Shown one piece after another: positions 33,459-36,194 of a stretch of 36,194 nt of DNA. The position numbers and the translations under genes are program-made. The DNA comes from Galbibacter marinus (GTDB lineage: Bacteria > Bacteroidota > Bacteroidia > Flavobacteriales > Flavobacteriaceae). The notes under the pieces are model-generated. The model saw only the letters and a program-made list of their open reading frames with translations, was not told the origin of the DNA and ran no database searches. The stretch is from positions 1 through 36,194 of the forward strand of contig NZ_AMSG01000025.1 of the NCBI RefSeq assembly GCF_000300875.1, read 5' to 3'. How positions within the stretch are numbered: the first letter of the stretch is position 1; each line of letters begins with the position of its first letter.

Positions 33459-34958
33459 TTGAAAAGTCCATTTTTTCTAATAATTTCTCTTCTTTTAAGC
33501 AACCAACTTGTAAGTTCCCAACAATTAGATAAAGACAGTACGTACACTAAACTTTATAATGATATTGTATTAAACCTATCCACAAATAATCCTAAGAAAG
33601 CGTTAGAACTTTCAGACTCCTTATTCAAGAATGCTCCTTCTGAAAGAAAAAAGATAAAAGCATTATTTCTCTCTGCAGATATTCTAGTAAAACAAGATAA
33701 ACAGGCTGAGGCGATCAAATTCGCTTTAGAGGCATTATCATTTGCAAAAAAGTCTGAGGATATCCATTACCAGGCAAGAATTTACGGTTTCTTATCAACA
33801 CAATGTAGAAGTATTGGTTTTTATCAAAAAGGAAAATTCTATTTAAATCAAGGTCTAAGCCTGAGCTATATGTTCTCTGATGACAAAGAAAAATTGCGAT
33901 ATCAAGCCATGGCCAATCACGAACTGGGTGAATATAGCTTTATTGCTGATGATTTTAAGGGTGCTTCGGAATATGCTAAAAAGGCCATAGCCTATTACGG
34001 TACTTTAGATGACAGCCAGTATAGAAGTTTTGTCCTTGCCAACACTCGACAATTATATGCACGGAGTTACCTTGGATTAAATAAAAATGTCGAAGCATTA
34101 AATCATTTTAAAATTGCAAGTGATGAGATTAAGGAAGCTCAGGCTGATAATTCAATTTATGCTGCACTTATTTCTCAAGGCACAGGAGAAACCTTTAGGA
34201 GGTTAATGAAAAGTGATAGCGCCCACCTGTACTTAACAAAAGCGCTTCGTTTCACTGAAACTGTGAATAACTCATTTCTAAAGGAAAAAGTATACGAAAG
34301 TCTCTCTAATTATTATAAGGGAAGAGGCCAAGCTGACAGTGCTGTTGTCTACCTTACAAAATACAATCAAACTATTCGTAATTCTCGAAATCTCAATAAG
34401 AAAAGTATTGATGTAGTTTCAAATTACCTTAATAAAAATCGTAATCAAGAATCCTTAAATAATTGGATATGGGGAATGGGAATAAGCATTTTGTTGATTT
34501 CAGGTGGGATAGGAGTTTACTTCTATCGTAAAAAACAAGTGACGTTTTTGACTACTGATGTTTTAGAACCTAATACTAGTGATGATAAAACGACCACTGT
34601 GGAACTTTCCGCTGAAATGATCGATAAATTCAATCAAAAATTGGAAATTTTTGAAAAAGAAAAGAAATTTCTGGACAAGACATTTTCTTACTCTATGTTA
34701 GCCACGGAATTGGAAACCAATACCAAATATTTGAACTACTTTTTAAAACACCACCTACATACTGATTACCGTACCTATATTAATAAACTTAGGATACAAT
34801 TTATCATCCACGAGTTAGAAATGAAGCCACATGTTAGAAAATATACACTTGCGCATTTAGCAGATATAAGTGGCTATGGGTCTTACAGCGCCTTTGCTGT
34901 TAACTTCAAGCGAATCATGAAACAATCTCCTTCTAAGTATATCCAGAACTTGAAATAG
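33459..34958 (+). CDS. Membrane-spanning TPR-AraC transcriptional regulator
   Basis: 499 residues. A signal-like N-terminus (MKSPFFLIISLLLSNQLVSS) leads to about 300 residues of TPR-like helices, followed by a transmembrane helix (about 335-358, WIWGMGISILLISGGIGVYF). A coiled linker then leads to a C-terminal AraC/XylS DNA-binding domain of two helix-turn-helices (FSYSMLATELETNTKYLNYF and YTLAHLADISGYGSYSAFAV). The layout suggests that a periplasmic sensor directly controls DNA binding in the cytoplasm. The start is TTG 33459: the frame is closed upstream by TGA at 33417 and contains no ATG before the signal peptide. Divergent from the Wza-Wzc operon, which is a possible target. Confidence 0.9.
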   Translation: MKSPFFLIISLLLSNQLVSSQQLDKDSTYTKLYNDIVLNLSTNNPKKALELSDSLFKNAPSERKKIKALFLSADILVKQDKQAEAIKFALEALSFAKKSEDIHYQARIYGFLSTQCRSIGFYQKGKFYLNQGLSLSYMFSDDKEKLRYQAMANHELGEYSFIADDFKGASEYAKKAIAYYGTLDDSQYRSFVLANTRQLYARSYLGLNKNVEALNHFKIASDEIKEAQADNSIYAALISQGTGETFRRLMKSDSAHLYLTKALRFTETVNNSFLKEKVYESLSNYYKGRGQADSAVVYLTKYNQTIRNSRNLNKKSIDVVSNYLNKNRNQESLNNWIWGMGISILLISGGIGVYFYRKKQVTFLTTDVLEPNTSDDKTTTVELSAEMIDKFNQKLEIFEKEKKFLDKTFSYSMLATELETNTKYLNYFLKHHLHTDYRTYINKLRIQFIIHELEMKPHVRKYTLAHLADISGYGSYSAFAVNFKRIMKQSPSKYIQNLK

Positions 34959-35467
34959 TTGTTGTTTTATTTCTAGTCTCCTATAGAGATCACATTGAAC
35001 CATTTTTTATCAAAAAACTAAAGTAATAGTTCTTGCTTTTTTGAGGTTGGAAGGCTTAATGGAACTGCAATTTTAATTTCTTTATTCCTTGTCTCTTTTT
35101 AGATGCACTACCACTTAAAATAAACATCAGCACCTTTACTAAATCAAAAACCAAATAAGTGATTATAAATTCACAGCTAAAACAATAATTTTTCGCTGTT
35201 TATTTGGTTGAATATCTACATCTTTTTCTCAAGGTAAATTTGTTCTATGAATTTGATCGATCTTTTTGAACCCTCACCGTTAAAAGGATTAAAGTATGCG
35301 TTGTTTTCCGGAAAACAAGCAATCCTTTTGAGCTGAATTCATTTCGTTTTTAAACAATTAGCGGATTTTTGCAATCCCAATAAATCATGATCAATATTGT
35401 GCTTCAAACCTAAATTATTAACGTAATAATCCAATCTTATTATAAGATACTTACTAGTTTATTTACC
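34959..35467. other. Intergenic region before the repeat protein, with strong inverted repeats
   Basis: 509 bases without a gene. AACCAAATAA (35149-35158) is repeated as its complement at 35200-35209. The nested palindrome at 35282-35329 is listed separately. A TAAATTTG at 35235-35242 could be a promoter -7 box, with TTG 24 bases upstream, slightly too far. Confidence 0.4.
35282..35329. promoter_or_regulatory. Nested palindrome upstream of the repeat protein
   Basis: An outer 9-bp inverted repeat (AAAAGGATT at 35282-35290 and AATCCTTTT at 35321-35329) encloses an uninterrupted 18-bp palindrome with arms TTGTTTTCC and GGAAAACAA (35301-35318). It could be an RNA hairpin (terminator or leader structure) or a protein-binding site. 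It lies 138 bases before the start codon of the next gene. Confidence 0.5.
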
Positions 35468-36194
35468 ATGAAAAAACAATTACAATTTTTATTATTGGTA
35501 GGCTCAATCTTGTGTTTTTCACAAATAAAAGCACAAGTTGGTATTGGAACTCCAATGCCAGATGCCTCTGCAGAACTGGATGTTGTTTCGCAAGATAAAG
35601 GAATTTTAATCCCGAGAGTTGCCTTGTCAAGTACTCAGGACATGGAAACAATTTCTAGTGGAAATGTTGAAAGTCTACTTGTTTTCAATACAGCAAGTTC
35701 CACTGATATTAAACCAGGATATTATTACTGGTTTGCAAACCGTTGGCACCGTGTTGTAACAGCTGATGATGTTTCTAAAGGTGGTGTAATTGATAATGTT
35801 GTTGTTTATGACTCGGTAGGTGATGTGTTTAACTACATCAATAATTCTGGAGATCAAGTGACTGTCAATCTAGAAAATTTGGTGAAAGGTTATGAAACAC
35901 TTACTTCTATTATTCAGAATGCTGATGGGACTTTCACTTTTATTGATGAAGAGGGAAAGGAAACCGTATTGGATGTTTCTGGCATGGAGACTCTTACGGA
36001 TTTGATTCTAGATCCTGCAAGTGGAGAATTGACATATACTGATGAAGCAGGGGTAGTTACTATAGTAGATCTGGCAACAGTTATAGATAATCTTGAGACA
36101 GTTACAACCTTAGTTGAGAACGCTGACGGTACGTTTACTTTCACGGATGAAGATGGTACGCCCACAATTTTGGATGTTTCCAATATGGAGACCT
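35468..36194 (+). CDS. Secreted repetitive surface protein, 3' end beyond the window
   Basis: The frame opens at ATG 35468 and stays open to the window edge, giving 242 complete codons. It starts with a signal peptide (MKKQLQFLLLVGSILCFSQ) and the Bacteroidota head QVGIGTPMPDASAELDV, followed by GILIPRVALSS. A YYYWFANRWHRV segment follows. From residue 151 the protein enters acidic repeats of the type NADGTFTFxDExG, with a period of 67 residues. Similar proteins in flavobacteria are long, exported and often adhesive; a C-terminal sorting signal would lie outside this window. The function is inferred from layout only. Confidence 0.85.
   Translation, partial: MKKQLQFLLLVGSILCFSQIKAQVGIGTPMPDASAELDVVSQDKGILIPRVALSSTQDMETISSGNVESLLVFNTASSTDIKPGYYYWFANRWHRVVTADDVSKGGVIDNVVVYDSVGDVFNYINNSGDQVTVNLENLVKGYETLTSIIQNADGTFTFIDEEGKETVLDVSGMETLTDLILDPASGELTYTDEAGVVTIVDLATVIDNLETVTTLVENADGTFTFTDEDGTPTILDVSNMET
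35918..36194 (+). repeat. 201-bp coding tandem repeats in the surface protein
   Basis: The first unit starts at 35918 (NADGTFTFIDEEGKETVLDV) and the second at 36119 (NADGTFTFTDEDGTPTILDV), exactly 201 bases or 67 codons apart. A related half-unit lies between them (LILDPASGELTYTDEAGVVT), so each unit is itself two diverged halves. More units probably follow past the window. Confidence 0.75.

Noticed and set aside
35463-36183. Three open frames on the minus strand at the right end
   Set aside because: They are antisense shadows of the repetitive secreted protein that reads through to the edge on the plus strand with a signal peptide and repeats.
35918-36194. The 201-bp repeats as a CRISPR-like or non-coding array
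   Set aside because: The units are in frame, far longer than CRISPR repeats, and encode a consistent acidic protein repeat.

Overview
The window looks like a chromosomal segment from a member of the Flavobacteriaceae (Bacteroidota), probably free-living or marine. The reasons are the AT-rich DNA, weak Shine-Dalgarno signals, promoters of the TTG-N19-TAnnTTTG type, a SusC/SusD pair, many small outer-membrane beta-barrel proteins, a two-subunit transketolase and a surface protein with the typical Bacteroidota head. No rRNA, CRISPR array, intact insertion sequence, integrase or phage gene was seen.

Positions 1-15,432 are mostly core genome. They hold the end of a tRNA gene, aroK, a phosphoribosyltransferase, an Hsp15-like S4 protein, an FKBP lipoprotein with calcium-type repeats, a split transketolase, tgt, an LptF/G permease, a DMT exporter, accA and dnaB. 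Between 2.8 and 7.4 kb this core is disturbed. A beta-barrel gene and a CHAT protease gene have been joined head to head with both 5' ends lost. A Crp-like regulator is followed by small orphan genes and remnants. Two beta-barrel paralogues arose by a tandem duplication that left a ghost of the transketolase 3' end between them.

Positions 15,433-29,380 are an accessory island next to dnaB, made largely of toxin-antitoxin modules in several states of decay. It contains a frameshifted and truncated AbiEi antitoxin with an unusually symmetrical operator-like array upstream, an apparently intact RES-Xre module, a fragment of a DUF234-type ATPase, a compact polysaccharide utilisation locus (SusC, SusD, GH95 fucosidase/galactosidase), a full-length copy of the same ATPase, a broken Panacea antitoxin followed by the first codons of its toxin, the C-terminal half of an AbiEii-type nucleotidyltransferase toxin, and the C-terminal end of an SNF2 helicase. 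The partial and full ATPase copies are direct repeats of about 250 bp that bracket the utilisation locus.

Positions 29,415-36,194 are a cell-surface region. They hold a Wza/Wzc-type capsule or exopolysaccharide export pair on the minus strand, a long intergenic region, a membrane-spanning TPR-AraC regulator, and the start of a repetitive secreted protein that runs off the right edge.

No single intact, wholly new system is proven here. The observations most worth following are the dnaB-adjacent toxin-antitoxin graveyard, the ATPase repeats around the fucose locus, the four-hexamer symmetrical array at 15,508-15,560, the broken Panacea module, and the Tgt enzyme that has lost its three zinc cysteines.
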